Shown here: piece by piece, positions 45,788-59,278 of the stretch | How the letters are laid out: each line of letters opens with the position of its first letter | Position numbering within the stretch: position 1 is the stretch's first letter | Source: Kondoa malvinella | Taxonomy: Eukaryota > Basidiomycota > Agaricostilbomycetes > Agaricostilbales > Kondoaceae | DNA length: 64,000 bases | Reading direction: 5' to 3' | NCBI GenBank assembly: GCA_039545315.1 | Contig: BCIM01000002.1 | Location: 89,369-153,368, forward strand | Translations under genes and position numbers: made by a program | Notes under the pieces: generated by a model | Database searches by the model: none | The model's input: the letters and a program-made list of their open reading frames with translations, nothing else | What the model was told of the DNA's origin: nothing

Positions 45788-48195
45788 ATGGAAATGCAGC
45801 GTCAAAGTGATGATAGCGGCGAGAAGCAGCCATTGTGCGTTACTTGTTCATGACCTTTCGCTCGTCTCAAGCGGTCTCATAGAGTACAAACGACACGCAA
45901 CACAGTGCAAAATCGCTATCGGCTTCCGTTCTACTTCTTTTGTCTGGCAATGTTATGCATTGTCGTCTTTGCGCTCCAGAGTATTGCTCCACACATCAAG
46001 AGAGGACACAGAAACATAGACCATCTCCCCGATCTATACGATGCTTCCATCAGTGATCTACATACAGGTTTGACAGCGGGTCATTTCACATCGGTGGATC
46101 TTGTTGCTGTGAGTACTTGTCGGATCAAGCGATGCTGTGTTGAAGATTCGTTTCAGGCATACGAGAAACGAGCCGAAGAAGTCAAGCATCTCAATGCGAT
46201 CATCCAATGGTCACCTCATGCTAGGAGAGACGCCTTGCAACTCGATGCCGAAAGAAAAGCTGGTCAAACAAGAGGTCCTTTGCATGTATGAAGGTCTGCA
46301 TCGCGCAAAAGCTGTGCTGACTATCTGCGCTTCAAAGGGAATCCCGCTTCTGGTCAAGGATAATATCGGGACGAAGCACCTCAACACTACAGCTGGATCT
46401 TATAGTTTGATGAATGCGAATCAGCCCGATGCCGAAGCCATCAAGAAGCTAAGAAAGGCAGGAGCCATCATTTTAGCCAAAGCAAACATGATGGAATGGT
46501 AGGTCAAACTTTTGCGACTGTTTTACCGAAGATTGACCGGGCAAGGGTAGGGCTGCTTTCAGAGCTCCTGCATCTCTTCCTACCGGCTGGTCACCTGTTG
46601 GAGGTCTGGCTACCTCAGTGAGCTTGTCGCTGTAGTCATCGTATTCCGCTTATCCTGTGAGAAGCCCTTCTATCCAAATGGTGATCCGCAAGGTAGTTCT
46701 GGTGCTACAGCGATTGGTGTATCCATAGGTCTCGCTCCTGCCGGTCTGTACGTCCATTGCGTCTAGGTTATCTGATGTATACTGATGTCGAGCAGAGGAA
46801 CCAGCACAGGTGGATCTGTAAGAGATAAAAGAGAGGCGATCAGCTTCAAGCTAAAGGTATCTCAGGTGGAAGCTCCGTCTTCGCAAAACAATATTGTCGG
46901 CATGCGGCCTACAATGGGTATCGTGTCTCAAACTGGTGGTGAGTTAGCCTAATCCAATACAGAGAGACAGTTCTGACTTCTGATAGTTGTGCCTGTAACA
47001 CATCGCAGCGACACGATTGGACCCATGACCAAGACAGTTGCCGATGCTGCTTTACTGCTCACTGCAATGGCAGAGACAGGGCAGAACTACACTACGAATC
47101 TCCACAGATGGGCACTGCGAGGTGTCAGAATCGGTATCGCTCGCAACACCCCATGGAAGTTTGAAGATTACACTTCTCGGAACGCTTTCGAGGCTGAGAC
47201 TGTTGCGATTTTGCGAGAGTTGGGAGCAACAATCGTGGAAGCGAACATGACTCGTATGGACGAGTACTATGGGTTGGACTCTACACCAAGTGGTCTCGCT
47301 AATCTGTTTTGAGAATGTCTGCTAACCGTCTTATAGTATGGGCAACCGATTTCAAGGCGGATATGAGAGATTACCTTGCGAAGCTCGAGTGAGTTTGATG
47401 CTGCTGTTATTCGGTGGCTCATCTATATCGAAACAGGCATATCCCGTCTGGCGTCGCCTCCGTGGCAGATTTGATTACTTTTGCCGAAGCGCACCCAGAT
47501 CTTGAGAGACCGCCGACATTCGAAGCTTTGGAGTTCCAGCTGCGAGCGAATGCCTCTGGATCTGCTCTTACCGAGGATCATCTTAGAAGAGCGGCGCACC
47601 TTCAGGACACTGCTCGCCGGATGATCGATGAGGCACTCATCGCTCATAATGTGTCTGCTCTGATCTTTGCCTCGCCCTTTCCACGCGCTTCGGCCTACGC
47701 TGGTTTGGCTGTCCATGACCTTCCGATTTCGACCTGACCTTTGTGGTTTAGGGTATCCGTTGGTTACAGGTAAGTCTTTGCATTCAACTCTACCTTCAGA
47801 GCTGAATAAATGTACAGTACCCTCTAAGTTTCTATCGGATTTCTTTCAGCCTCATAAGAGTCAAGAGGAAATGCATCATCCAGTGCAGTGCGTACTCTTT
47901 AGCTCTGATCTCAACACATTTAACACCGATGCTAGAGTCTATGATATCTATCCTAATCTACCCTTTGGGCTGTCCTTGTAAGTGTTCATCTCTCACGATA
48001 TATATCATGTGCTGACGGTATCTAAAGCGCGGGTACTGCGTAAGAGCATGCTTTCTGAATGTTTTCCGCGCTCAATAACTTTACAGCGGGACGGACGCTA
48101 TGCTTCTTGGCTACGCATACGCGTACGAGCAAGTGACGCAGGTACGGAAAGAGCGCAGAACATACAGGAATGCGCGACCGATAAGTCAGCTATAA
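45788..48195 (+). CDS. Amidase-signature family protein, membrane-anchored
   Basis: This amidase-signature hydrolase cleaves a C-N amide bond with a Ser-cisSer-Lys triad. The catalytic Lys is in 'GIPLLVKDNIGTKHLNTTAG', the cis-Ser in 'GSSGATAIGVSIGLAPAG', and the Ser nucleophile in 'GLGTSTGGS', which after a splice continues 'VEAPSSQNNIVGMRPTMG'. The spliced N terminus 'MEMQRQSDDSGEKQPL' precedes a single hydrophobic helix ('LPFYFFCLAMLCIVVFALQS'), so a signal-anchor protein facing the secretory lumen or outside is likely. The C terminus 'GTDAMLLGYAYAYEQVTQ' is typical, with TAA at 48193-48195. There are about ten introns. The start ATG 45788 joins the rest through an intron at about 45834-45880. 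Substrate unknown. Confidence 0.78.
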
Positions 48196-48576
48196 GAAAT
48201 GCACAGTCTTTCGGTCAGAGCTCTTTGGTACCCAGCTGGCTTATAGCTAATGTAGTTCGCAGTCGAAAGCAAATCAGACGGCACAAAGTCGAGCGGAAAT
48301 ATGAATAGAGCACTGCGTGCATGCCTTTACATCTTGATGTTACGATAGCTTGTCCAGTCAGCTATCTCTGAAAGTTGCACGCTTTTCAGACAACTTATAT
48401 GTGACACCTCGTCAACGCCAGGCTGACCTCACTGTGCGGGAACATCAAGCATAATTTCTTTTCAGGCAACAATAGCCTTGCATTGATATCCTAGATTGCC
48501 AGAAATACCCACTAGACAGCTGTATACCCCTTCCCGTCCTGCCAGAACAGATACCGCTGTGCCGCTTTGCTGCAAG
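48196..48576. other. Intergenic stretch
   Basis: It lies between the amidase stop and the start of the TAPT1-family gene, both on the plus strand. I see nothing coding in it. It should hold the amidase 3' UTR and the promoter of the next gene. Confidence 0.4.
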
Positions 48577-50992
48577 ATGGCCCGAGTTTCTACTTCGGAG
48601 GGAGGCAGCCCCATCTCGCTATACGAGCATAGAACAGAGTCTGCCGTTAGTCTCTCCTGCTTCCAGATGTGCTCTCGACTGACCGAATCAACAGCCAAAC
48701 CTTTTCAACATGGGCAACGTGTCTGTCGAATCGTTCAAACAAGCACGAAGCGCTCAAGAGGACGAAGACGACGAAGCCATCACACCTACATATCCACCTA
48801 CACCTGATCGTACACCTAGTCCAGAACCAGGCCAATCCTACTCAAGGCGAAGACTAGCTGCTTCACTCAATGACGCATACGAGACTGAATCCCCTTCACC
48901 TGAAGATCGCTTCTCTCCTTCTAGTCTACCTTTCAGACGAGGCACGTCGGAATATGGATACATGACTCCACCTAGGGGAAAGAACGCTTCTTTTGTTACT
49001 CGTTTGCCTTTATCGCTTTGGGAGTATTTGCAGCAAGAGATTAGGGTAACAGAAATGGGCGATATCTCGGAACAACGCAGCGAGCGGGTATCGAACTTCT
49101 TTAGCGTGCCTATGGCTGTGGAAAAGGTCTGTCCTGCTTTCTTGTATGACCTTTTTAGGTCTAACGTGATAGTCGTGGACCGACAGACTATTGTTTTCGG
49201 CTTTATCATCTGCCTCGATGCCTTTCTATATACCTTCACCATCCTGCCTCTGCGTGTTTTCACCGCGCTCTACCTCTTCCTCACGGACTCGGTCGCAGCA
49301 GCCTACGCTCGACGTAAACGGTTAGCTGTCTTTCTCGCATCAACCTTTCGATACTGATATGGAGTAGGAAACGAATGCCAGTCTCACATAAATGCGATTT
49401 GCTCAAAGGCGTCCTTTTCGTCCTTTCCTGCATCTTCTTGCAAAGATCTACAGATGCTAGCAGAATGTATCACTCTGTGCGAGGACAAGATACCCTCAAG
49501 CTTTATGTCATCTTCAATGTATTGGAGGTAGGCAAGACGGATCACCTTTCAGACTTGTCTGATGGCAGTGTCCGATAATGACTACAGATTGCAGACCGGT
49601 TGTGCTGCTCTTTTGGCCAAGATCTGTTCGACTCTTTATTCTCTAAAAGCGCGCTTGGATACCGTAACGATGGCTCGAAACCGCATTTCAGACCTACCGC
49701 GCTGTTTGCTCTATGCTTGATCTACATTAGTGAGTTTCTGATGTTGTTTCACTGGCGCGAATTGATCCTGGATAGTTGCGCATACTTTCGTCCTCTTCTA
49801 TCAACTTGTGACGCTCAATGTGGCTATCAACTCTTACTCCAATGCACTTCTGACGCTGCTTTTGTCGAATCAATTTGTCGAGATCAAAGGAGCGGTGTTC
49901 AAAAAGTTTGAGAAAGAGAATCTATTCCAGATGAGTTGCGCTGGTCAGCCTTTTCTACCTCGTACGCTCCTCGAATCTACGCTGACGACGAAGACAGACA
50001 TTGTCGAGCGCTTCCAGCTATTTGCTCTCTTGTCCATCATCGCTCTGCGCAACCTGATCGAAGTCTCTGGGTCGACCTTTTCCTCATTGCCTGCGTCATA
50101 CATCACCATCTCAGTCTTACCTTCGCTCACGACCATCAACCAAATCTTCTCTCCCGTCTTTATCGTTCTCGTATCCGAAATGGCCGTCGATTGGCTCAAA
50201 CACGCCTTCATCACCAAATTCAACCACATCCGACCTCAAGTCTATGGTCGTTTCATCGATGTACTATGTTCCGATCTACTCGCTAGTAACAAACCAGTAG
50301 ATCAATCTCCAGTCGTATCGAAGCGTTTGGGTTTCGCAAGTCTGCCATTGGGTTGTTTGGCTGTTCGGATCGTCTTTCAGATGATTGATATGCTGAGCGA
50401 TGATTCTCATGTGGATGAATGTGCTCCTCCATTCAAAAGGCGAATGGGCAGTAGAGGGTGGTTAGCTACTGGTGGCGTATTAGCGGAAGAAAGTCAAGAG
50501 AAGGTCAAGAAGTGGGCTTTGGTCGGGCTTGTGCTCGGTGTGAGCTGGGCTTGGTGAGTTAGTACCTTTTTAAGTAAAGCCTTGTACTGATGCGTTGATA
50601 GCCTGGTTCTGTTCAAGCTCTTCTTAGGGTAAGCATGACCTCTGCCAAAAGAGCTCGTCTGATCCATTGAGCAGCATCAATCTACGAGCATATGCAGCAC
50701 AGCGATCACAGGGCATGGAAGAACGAGCTCAAGAAGACGATTTGAATGCTCGTAATCGACCTCAGATTGGTACAAATGATGTCGAAAAGGTCCGTCCTTC
50801 TCTGCTAGAACCGGCTGTTGCTGATCAGTCTGATAGACCGCTGATCGGATAATCTCGGAGCTACTCAATAATACCTCGTATGACTCTTTAGACAAGCGCA
50901 AGGTCAAGCTTGAAGGCAACCCTCATGCTCCTGGCACAATCAGTATGGCAAATTTGGGGCGCTTTGATATTGTAAAGTCGAGGTTGTACTAA
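48577..50992 (+). CDS. TAPT1/EMP65-family ER membrane protein
   Basis: This multi-spanning membrane protein belongs to the TAPT1 (DUF747) family. Yeast Emp65 of this family works with Slp1 in an ER complex that protects newly made proteins. After a long disordered, phosphorylatable N terminus ('PTYPPTPDRTPSPEPGQ') come 'SLWEYLQQEI', 'SNFFSVPMAVEK', 'LDAFLYTFTILPLRVFTALY', 'LLKGVLFVLSCIFLQ', 'YHSVRGQDTLKLYVIFNVLE', 'LVTLNVAINSYSNALLTLLL', 'FVEIKGAVFKKFEKENLFQM', 'MAVDWLKHAFITKFNHIRPQ' and the C-terminal 'LGRFDIVKSRLY', all characteristic. ATG 48577 adds a short exon joined by a good intron to the Met at 48710, the alternative start. The stop is at 50990-50992. Confidence 0.88.
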
Positions 50993-51084
50993 AGATGCAA
51001 GGTATACTCGATCATATGCTTCGACCACACGAGTTGAATGTCGCGAGCTACAGGGTGTTACGAATCTCTGTCATTGCATTACAA

Positions 51085-52575
51085 TCACAAAGTAACGACC
51101 AGCACAGCCGAAGGCGTCAAGCCCAAATCACCCAAAGTCTTGCTCATATCCGAAGCAGCAAACACCTTGCGAGGGAAAGTCATCGAAAATTTGGGATTGC
51201 TGAGTTCAGGTTTCTGAGCAGTCACGTAATTCGCTACTGATTGAAGAGTGTCGGTAGCTGGAAGTGTGGTTACGAGTGGAGGGCCGTCTGGAAGTCTAAT
51301 TTGCAGTCTAGCTTGAGAGGCATTTGATTTAGCTGGTGCGGGAACGGTACTCGGACCACTGGGACCTTCGTTCGTCGTCGGTGGTGCTTTGCCTTCCCGA
51401 AGTCTGTAGGCAGACAGAATTGTCAGCCGCAAGTGGGGACACAAACAGAGTCGATTTACGCCTTGTCACGAGCTGCTTTATCCGCTCTAGCTTTCTTGTC
51501 TGCCTCTATCTGCTGCTTGACTCGATTCCTCGCTTCGATCTCTAGTAGCTTGTCCCTAGATAGAGATCAGCGCCGAAAGCGAAGTCATGGCCAAATAGCT
51601 TACTTCTTTCGCTGCGCCGCTTCCTTCTCAGCCTCCTTCAGTTTGAGCTATAGGGAGATGAAGATTGAGCTAAGCGGAAGGCGACACAGCTTGCCGACCA
51701 CCTACATCTTCCTTGATAGAACCCTGATCTCTGCCTGCTTTGCGTCTGATAGCTTCGTTCTGCAGGTTTGGATCTTGTTTAGCGTAAACACGCAGAGCAA
51801 GCCTCTACCTACCTGCTTTGTGTCTTCTGCATCCTGTTTCGATTTCGCAGCGCGCTTGATAGCCATAGCAGCTCTCAACTCTTCTAATTTCTGCTTCTTT
51901 TCTTCTTCTGTTAGAGGCTTGATTTCCTCGCTTGATTCTTCCTGGGTGTCTCTACGTATCAGCACACAAGTCAAGTGATGGGATTCTGAAAGACATACAA
52001 AGTTCTCATGCCCACTCTTTGTAGCATCTGTGAGATGGATCAGCATAGCTCGACACGTAATGCAACAACCTGACGATACTCGGCAACAGCGGTCGATTTA
52101 AATCGTTTCCCACAATCAGAGCAGATTAATGACTGAACGCCAACAAATCGTTCAGCACGAAACAGCGCTGGCAGACAGACAGGCGAACCTTAGCAGTCCC
52201 TTCCTTCTCTAGCCGACTAATAGTGCTTTCTTCTGTTTCTCCAGTGGCTTCTTCTGTATCATCTTCACCTGGTACAGGTTCAGGATCGTTTTCATGCGCG
52301 CTTAGCCAGTCTGTGCAAGGACTCAGTCAGTATAGGTTGCGGTAGCCTTATGACAATAAATACGTACCGAGAGCAGGTTGCAAGCCAGCGTTCTGCGCGT
52401 AGGTGACAGTAAATCAGCTCTCCGTAGAGGCGAACACTCCGTCCTAGCGCACCTTTGTCTGCTTGAGCGCTTTCTGGACGCGCGCTTCAGTGAATCCAAA
52501 ACTGAGAAGTGTATCCTGCAATTGTGATCAGTACACAATAGTCGTTAAGCAGCTATCGCTCACCTTGTCTGACAT
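51085..52575 (-). CDS. UBA-ZnF-UBX protein, UBXN1/SAKS1-like Cdc48 cofactor
   Basis: This adaptor links ubiquitin to the Cdc48/p97 ATPase. The order is: a UBA domain at the N terminus ('DTLLSFGFTEARVQKALKQT', 'GLQPALDWLSAHENDPEPVP'); a C2H2 finger assembled across a splice ('LICSDCGKRF', then 'EYHATKSGHENF'); a long charged coiled coil ('LTEEEKKQKLEELRAAMAIK'); and a UBX domain at the C terminus. That last domain has 'LQIRLPDGPPLVTTLPATDT' and the p97-contact loop 'MTFPRKVF' (FPR signature), and ends in 'PSAVLVVTL'. At least seven introns are present. The start ATG 52575 is followed after four codons by an intron. The domain set equals that of human UBXN1. Confidence 0.85.
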
Positions 52576-52768
52576 GCTGAGCTGAATATGTATCGCGTTT
52601 GTGAGGGAAAGACGGACAAGCTGTCTGCATGACTTCATTGCGTCCGACGCCACTAATTTCCGCCAGATAGTGCAGAATAATGCTCAAATGCAATGCTTGA
52701 CTATATACACATGATACAAACTGAACGAAACGAATGCAAATGCTTGGACTTGACGTGAAAGTGCATCA

Positions 52769-55479
52769 CTAGGCGCCGCCCTTTTTCTGAAAGTTGGCCA
52801 TAAGGGAAGCGAGCGAGTCTCCACCAGTGACTTCTCCCTCTGTACCGCTCTTGAAAGTTGCGGCTCCCTTCTTCCGCTTCTTGTTGGCTGTTGGTTTGCC
52901 TTTAGCTTTGGGAGCTTCGGCGACTTTCGAGGTGGATGCTACAGGTGCTGCTGCTTCTGCTTCGTGATCAATAGGTGCAGAAGCAGCAGTAGGACCATTC
53001 TTGGGTGCAAACTTCTTGGCGTGCATTTGCCAGCGCACTTTGGCTCTCGCCTTTGGTTGGAGTTCACCTTCCCGCTAAACACGCATCATCAGAGAAGACG
53101 CGCTGCACAACTGAGCAGCTTACCAAGACGACTAAATCATCCTCATCTTCTGAACCAAGATCGATTTCTCTAGGTGTTGGAGCTGGACCTAGTTTCGGTA
53201 CAGTACTCGATGAACCGAAATCTAGAGCGTTGACAATATCGAGCTGAAACATTATCAGATCTAGACCAGAGGAAGAGACAGCATGTCACTCACCCTCTTC
53301 TTCTTGGCATCGGCATCCTCTTCACCATGATTGATGCTCTTGTCGTTCCTCGTCGGGTCATACCCAATCGCCCTCAAGCTAGCCGCATCAAACACTTTAG
53401 GTCTTTTGACAACTTCTTCTTCCTCTCCAGGCTCATCCTTAACACTTCCCACGCTCTTCAAATACTTTGCTCCCAAAGTCTTGCCACCATCTTTCCTCAA
53501 AACACCCATCAACACCTTTTCCTCCGCCTCTCGTTTCCTCTTTCTATCTTGAGCTTCTTCACGTTCTTTCTTCTCGGAAGGTACAGCAAACCCAGCTACA
53601 TTCCCATTGGTCCGCCGAACGTTCTTGCTACCGCCAGTCACATAAGTGGTCACGCCTTGGACAGACATCTTTCCGCTTTTGGGTAAAAGACCAGTCTTGC
53701 GTGAAGGATCATAGTCGATTGAACCGCCGTAGCGTTGACCCATGTTGGGCTTCTTGCCCCCTCGTCCGCCAACAGAAGAAGTAAGACTCGATGTACTTTA
53801 TTACTCGTTAGCATAAGTATGAGCAGCGGTCACATATGACACACCCAATCATAAGTTCCGATCGACCAGAACGTTTCTTCTCTACCGCTTGCTGTATATG
53901 ATAGTCGCAATACTCGGCGGTCCGTCTATAGCATAGCAAATTGAGCATGCTTCCGCTTTGCAAGGGTGGTAACCTCACAAATCGCACCATGAACCACACG
54001 GTCGACCATCCTTCTTCAGTGCCTGACACGAGCCAAGATCCTGCGCTCGACCCAAGATGAGGACCGAGTCCGCGCTTTCAGGTGTGATAGCTAGGGTATT
54101 TGAATTCGGGTGAGGTTTACCAGGCTATACATCAGGTCAGCTAGCTCGAACCACAGCGAGACAAGGAATGTACCTGTCGCGGTTTGAGCACTCTAGGATT
54201 GACGATGGCCACGACTGTTCCGTTGCTCTCTTTGCAGAACTTTTCGTACGCTCCTCCGCTGCCTCCTTTATAGAGCGTCGTCTTTTGCTGTTCCTGCGCC
54301 TCTTGCCGGACTCTGGCACCAGTCGAAGTAGTAGCGACCTGATCTTGTTCCAGCTCATACAATGTCTGACTTGAATTGGCTTCAAAGAGAAAGACAGTAA
54401 GGACGCCATCGCCTGCTGAGGTACTTTGACCGCGCTTGTAACGCATATCGAGCAGCTTAAACATAACGAATCGCTTTGGTTGACGTTTCTCAGGTGCTTC
54501 TTCAGGTTCAGAATCTTGCAGCTCGTCCGCGTCTTCTCGATCAGCAGGCTCTTTCTGTTTCTTCTTTTTCTTTTCAGGCTTCACAGGTGCGGGCTGTTTC
54601 GCTTGCATTCGAATATCGGATTTCTCTGCCAGGACGCCAATAATGACAAAATCGCCTTCAACTGGTACTTCTAGCTCTGATCCAGATCTTCCAGGTCGCA
54701 CGATAGAATATAGTAGGGACGGAGAGATGTGGTAGCGCATGTGCATGTGTTCTTGCATGTCTTCATGCGAGATCAGCCTTTGTCTGTCTAGACGTTAGAT
54801 GATACGGCCTCCTTGTAGCATGAGACCGCTGACCTGAGCCGTATCTTGCTATTTGGCTCCACCTTTTGCCATTGAGGATCATCCGCAGGCGCAGTAAACT
54901 CTTTCGGGCCCATCTCGAGCTTCTCAATCAACGCCAAACTCTCATCCCGCTGCGCATAAGCGTCATCTTCCGGTAGCTCTTCTTGTATCTGTTTGGGCAG
55001 AGGAGCATTTGCTGCAACAGAGAAGCCGGTAGATCGCTCCATTCCGCGTCGCTCTTCTGCGTCTTTGAGCTTTGATCTGCGCACATCCAGTGATCGCAGT
55101 ATATTCGAAGGTCCTAAGCACACAGAGGCATGAAGGGCAGTCCACAGCACAGCAAGCGAGACAGCGAACTCTCTGGTTTCCGGTCAGTCAACAGATCAAC
55201 AGATGCAACTTCTTTCGCTTTGGCTTTGGGCAGGGGAGCAGACAAATCATAGGAAGGTCTCGCAGGTCGAACAACGTGTTCAGTGCGCGCTTTCTTCTTC
55301 TTCGGGCTTGGACTGTGCTGTACTAGAACGCGTGCGGCTTCTTGCTGTTCACGCGTTGGTTTGCTTATTCTGGCAGATTCAGCAGCAGCTAGTTCAGCCT
55401 GTAGCGCTGCAATCTGAGCAGCTATTTCTGCAGAGGAACGCGCAGTCGAAGGTCCAGCCGTAGGATTAGAGGCCTGCAT
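52769..55479 (-). CDS. MCM10: DNA replication initiation factor MCM10
   Basis: Mcm10 binds the CMG helicase and DNA at replication origins and activates the helicase. The N-terminal helix 'AEIAAQIAALQAELAAAESA' is the usual coiled coil. The OB-fold follows: 'RFVMFKLLDMRY', 'GDGVLTVFLFEANSSQTLYE' and 'GTVVAIVNPRVLKP'. Then comes the CCCH zinc finger 'LGSCQALKKDGRPCGSWCDL' with 'RTAEYCDYHIQQAV'. A basic region has 'NMGQRYGGSIDYDPSRKTG' and 'KKREREEAQ'-like stretches. The C terminus is disordered and lysine-rich. A large insert of acidic and lysine runs (about 54500-54600) splits the first OB strand. The start is ATG 55479. The genes on either side read in the same direction. Confidence 0.92.
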
Positions 55480-55637
55480 GGTAGTTCAGGAAATCCCGGT
55501 CAACCTCGCTTTAAAGCAGACGGCCAGTGCTCTTGCGAGCTTTGGACAGATGGCTTTTAGACATAGCTAAGCACTTGCGCAACACTTCGTACTGTTTTGA
55601 GCCGTGTCGTCATCAACTTCGCTCGACGAGAATGGCT

Positions 55638-58600
55638 TCATTGCACAGTAATCTGGTACTTGAGAAGCGCACCTTGGATCGCTATCTCATCAAACCGTTT
55701 TCGCAGACCTTCATTCTCGTTTGTCAAGTTCTCCTTTCTTGAAGCCTATCCAGCGATTACCGTTTAGCAGCATACAATGATGCGACAAACGTGAGCACGC
55801 ACCAGGTAATGTAATACAGCGACAAAGTGTCTTGTTACAGCATCCGGTGAGCCAACACCTTCAATCAGACCAGAGGAAGCTCCGGCATGCACAGTCTGCA
55901 TATCATGCTGCGTGATGTTGTCAATGTTGGCTGTGATGAGCTCGACCAAGCTGGTGATATGCTTTGGCGTAATCTGTGCTCAGGGAATTCAATTGAACAG
56001 CTGAAGACTGAAGATCAATCATCACGCACCGCTTCGACTGATCGCTCAAAGTAATACAGATGCTGCTCGAGCGCATCAACGTATAGCTGGACTGTCGTGA
56101 GCTCATCGACGCATGTAGCGGCGATCCGAAGAGACTTCTGCAAGCACTCCAACACTCTTGGGCCATCTCTGACCAGCGGCTGCAAAGAAAGTCAGCCATG
56201 CCTGAAATCTAAGATAAGGATTGCCTGACCTTCTCCTCCTTGACTTCTTCGCCGTGCCGCTCGGTCTGCCACCAAAGATGGGAAGCCAGCGCAACAGCAG
56301 TAGCTTGATGACCCTTCTTGAGTAGCTTGGCACCATGCAGAGCAGCTTTGGTGATGAGGGTATCGTAATTGTCGCTAGAGAAGACTCGTGTCTGCTGAAG
56401 AGTGTTGATGATCAGAGTGATTGCTCGAAGCTGTGCCCTTGACTCGTTGATCGATTCTTCATAGATAGTGAAAGCCTATAATGATTGCTCATCAGTTCAG
56501 ACTCGTTAACAGTCGTGTCTACTCGCCTGCACAGCAAACTCATACGCAAGACCTTCAACACCTGTGTCGTCTGCCGCTTGCAAGGCTAGCAGATATAGCC
56601 TCAAGCAAATCTCTGACGACTCGACCTTGTTGTACAGTATCGACGTAATTTGATGTATAAAGCGGAAGAGTGTGTTGAGCTTGCTTTCAAAGTCGGCCAA
56701 GTAATGTTCTCGGTACTTGTACCGCCGGGCGAGATGCAGTGAAGCTGTGATCAAAGGAGGGAAAGTCCATCGTATCCTGTCGCCGCCTTCTGCGAATTCT
56801 TTGCGAGCCGTTTGTAGTAGCTGTAGCACCACATAGAAAACGTATCAGCGTAAGCTGAGACATTCGCAGTTGACCTACAGCGAATTGTTGATCCAGATCA
56901 TCAGACTTGAACAGATGTACCATCCTTGCTAGCCACCCTTGCTCTTCAGCAGCTTCTTCCATATCAATCTGACTCGCTTGGGCCTGTCTACCACCTGAAC
57001 TGTAACCTCTCGCCATGCCTGGATGACCAGAAGGCATGCCAACTCCGGCATCGCGTTGATCTTTCACCAATACATGACAGAGGTCAAGCACAGATTTCAC
57101 ATCTTCCGGTGTTGAAATAATGGTGTCGTTCTTCAGTACTGATCCGACTACAGCATGCGCGATAGCTTTTCTTGTAGAATAAGGTTGCGCACGAAGGAGT
57201 TCTTGGTAATTAGGTAAAGCGAAAAGGGTAAGAATGTTGGTATATGTATTGATAGGCGCGAGGAGGAGAGCGAGAAGGTTCTGTGTGGTCTGAGAGTGAT
57301 GCAAGTCGGAACTGTCGGCGTATTCTTGTACTTTCATTTGGGCGAACCCGAGCACTTGACCGACGTATTCGAGACGATCAGGGTAGCAGGAGAGCGAAAG
57401 GTTGACCAGAGACACAAGGAGGGCTGTTACGTCTTGTATCGACAGATCCGGTCGAGCCTAGGTACTTATCAGCTTTAGGCGAAGGTCGTAGAAGTGACTG
57501 TACCTTGACAAGCTCAACGACCTGATGCCAGAACACCTCAAACAGTTTGACATCCTCGGGTATTCCTCTGAAATTGCGAGTCTCCTCTTCCTCCTTTTCG
57601 CTCTTCTGAGCACCCTCTTCTTTGGCTTTCTCATCCGCCTCACCATCCTCAACCTTCTCATCCAAATCAGTCTGAGCTAACTTGTCCGTCTGCTCTTCCA
57701 GTTTCGCCGCTAATCGTTTCGCAGCTTGTTCCTCTCGTCGTTTCGCTTCTTCCGGTGAATCGTTCTCTGCTTCTCTCGCTGCGTACGCTGCTAGTCGGTC
57801 AATGAGCGCAATAACGATTTGCTTAATGTTGACTTTGGGATGTAATTGCGCAGTAGCAGAGAGGAAAGGACCAAGCGTGCGAAGGTGGAATTCGTCAGTG
57901 AAGACCTGTAAATAAGTAAGCTACCAGACTGGACATTCATCGGGCATGCACGCACCTGAATGACAACTTCCATCAAATACTCTTGCGCAACTACATCTTT
58001 GCAATTGACTACTTGTTCCAAAATGGAAGGCAGGATGATGGTTCGGTAAGTTTCCAAATCGACTCCATCCAATTGACTGAGTCGGACTAGGTTGGTGCCT
58101 ACTAAGATCCGAAGTTCTTTGCGTTCCATCTCTCGCTTTTCTCGGTCGCGGGTTAGGCCTTGATGTTGTAATCGGACCTATAAGGACGATCAGCATTCTT
58201 GATCGAGAACTGGCATGTCCGTGCTCACATGGAGCTTATCTGTACGAAGGATGGAGCAATAAAATCAGACGAATCTGATGGAGCAGCAATTCCACGCACT
58301 CATCTCGATAAAGTTGGTCAACACAAAGCCAATAGAATCTTGCAAACAACCACCCGGACCATCTTCAATCGCTACAGGCAAGTGATCTCTTGTCATACCA
58401 GAAAGATAGTGCCTCAAGAAGAGACCGCGAGTAGGGTGCTGCACACCACGTGTCATTTCCATCATGTCTTTCATGATTTCTTTGATGGGCGCTTCTGGTA
58501 TCGACATGTAGACTGTACCTACTGTGATCATGAGGTATAGACGTGGGACCTGTAATAGACACGGAATCAAGGACAGGTCTGATGGCGGGACAAAGATGGA

Positions 58601-59023
58601 CGCACAATGTTGCCTGCGTATTGAACCAATTCATACAAGTCGGCCAAATGGTGTTTACCAGAAGTATGCGCGTCGTAGAGGTAAGATGACAAGTGTCTAA
58701 GACCATCAAACACTGCCATGTAGAGTTCGTAGTATTGTTTGGGCGAGAGTGAGCTTGACCGGAGTTCTGACAGCATGGTTGAAGCGGCTTTGAGAGCGTC
58801 CATTAGTTGATCAGAGTCCTGTTTCGTACATGTGTCAGAGCCTTAGAGAGCTCTATTCATCTGTGGTGAAGACGAACGAGACAGCGGCGCATGACGCCCA
58901 ATTGTGATTTGACCGCTGTGAGAGCACACGAGCCAATTAAGCATCTGCGTTGGTTGCACAGATTGGGAGTTGCTCACTGGTCAGAGCTTCGCTGAGCGCC
59001 TTTCCATCATGATCCAGCGACAT
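55638..59023 (-). CDS. VPS35: Retromer subunit Vps35
   Basis: This is the cargo-binding scaffold of retromer, which recycles receptors from endosomes to the Golgi. Two small 5' exons restore the family start: '[15 protein letters not shown]', then '[20 protein letters not shown]', joined to '[20 protein letters not shown]'. The Vps26-binding signature '[14 protein letters not shown]' is intact, followed by '[20 protein letters not shown]' and '[20 protein letters not shown]'. An acidic Lys/Glu insert lies near 57580-57670. The alpha-solenoid C-terminal half includes '[20 protein letters not shown]', '[20 protein letters not shown]' and '[20 protein letters not shown]'-like helices, ending '[20 protein letters not shown]'. 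About eleven introns are present. The stop is at 55638-55640. Length fits the family. Confidence 0.93.
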
Positions 59024-59278
59024 GTCAACTTGACGCTACGCGGGCAGGGGTGTGGAAGCTCGGCTGTTGAGCAGCTACACGATGTTGCTAGCAGACCTAA
59101 TTGCAGCCTTTGCCTTCTGCTGATGTGAATGCAAGGCTGGTGAGAGACAAGAGTCCAGAGCGCGGAGATGTGCGCGACTCAATGAACACAATCGTCAGAG
59201 GCGATAGCTACTGGCTGCTCTAAGCTTCTCTATTGGTACTGTACATCTATTACAATAGGCTGTGCTGTGTCATCAGTC
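59024..59278. other. Spacer between VPS35 start and the coiled-coil gene
   Basis: Short intergenic stretch; it must carry the VPS35 promoter. Nothing coding is visible. Confidence 0.4.
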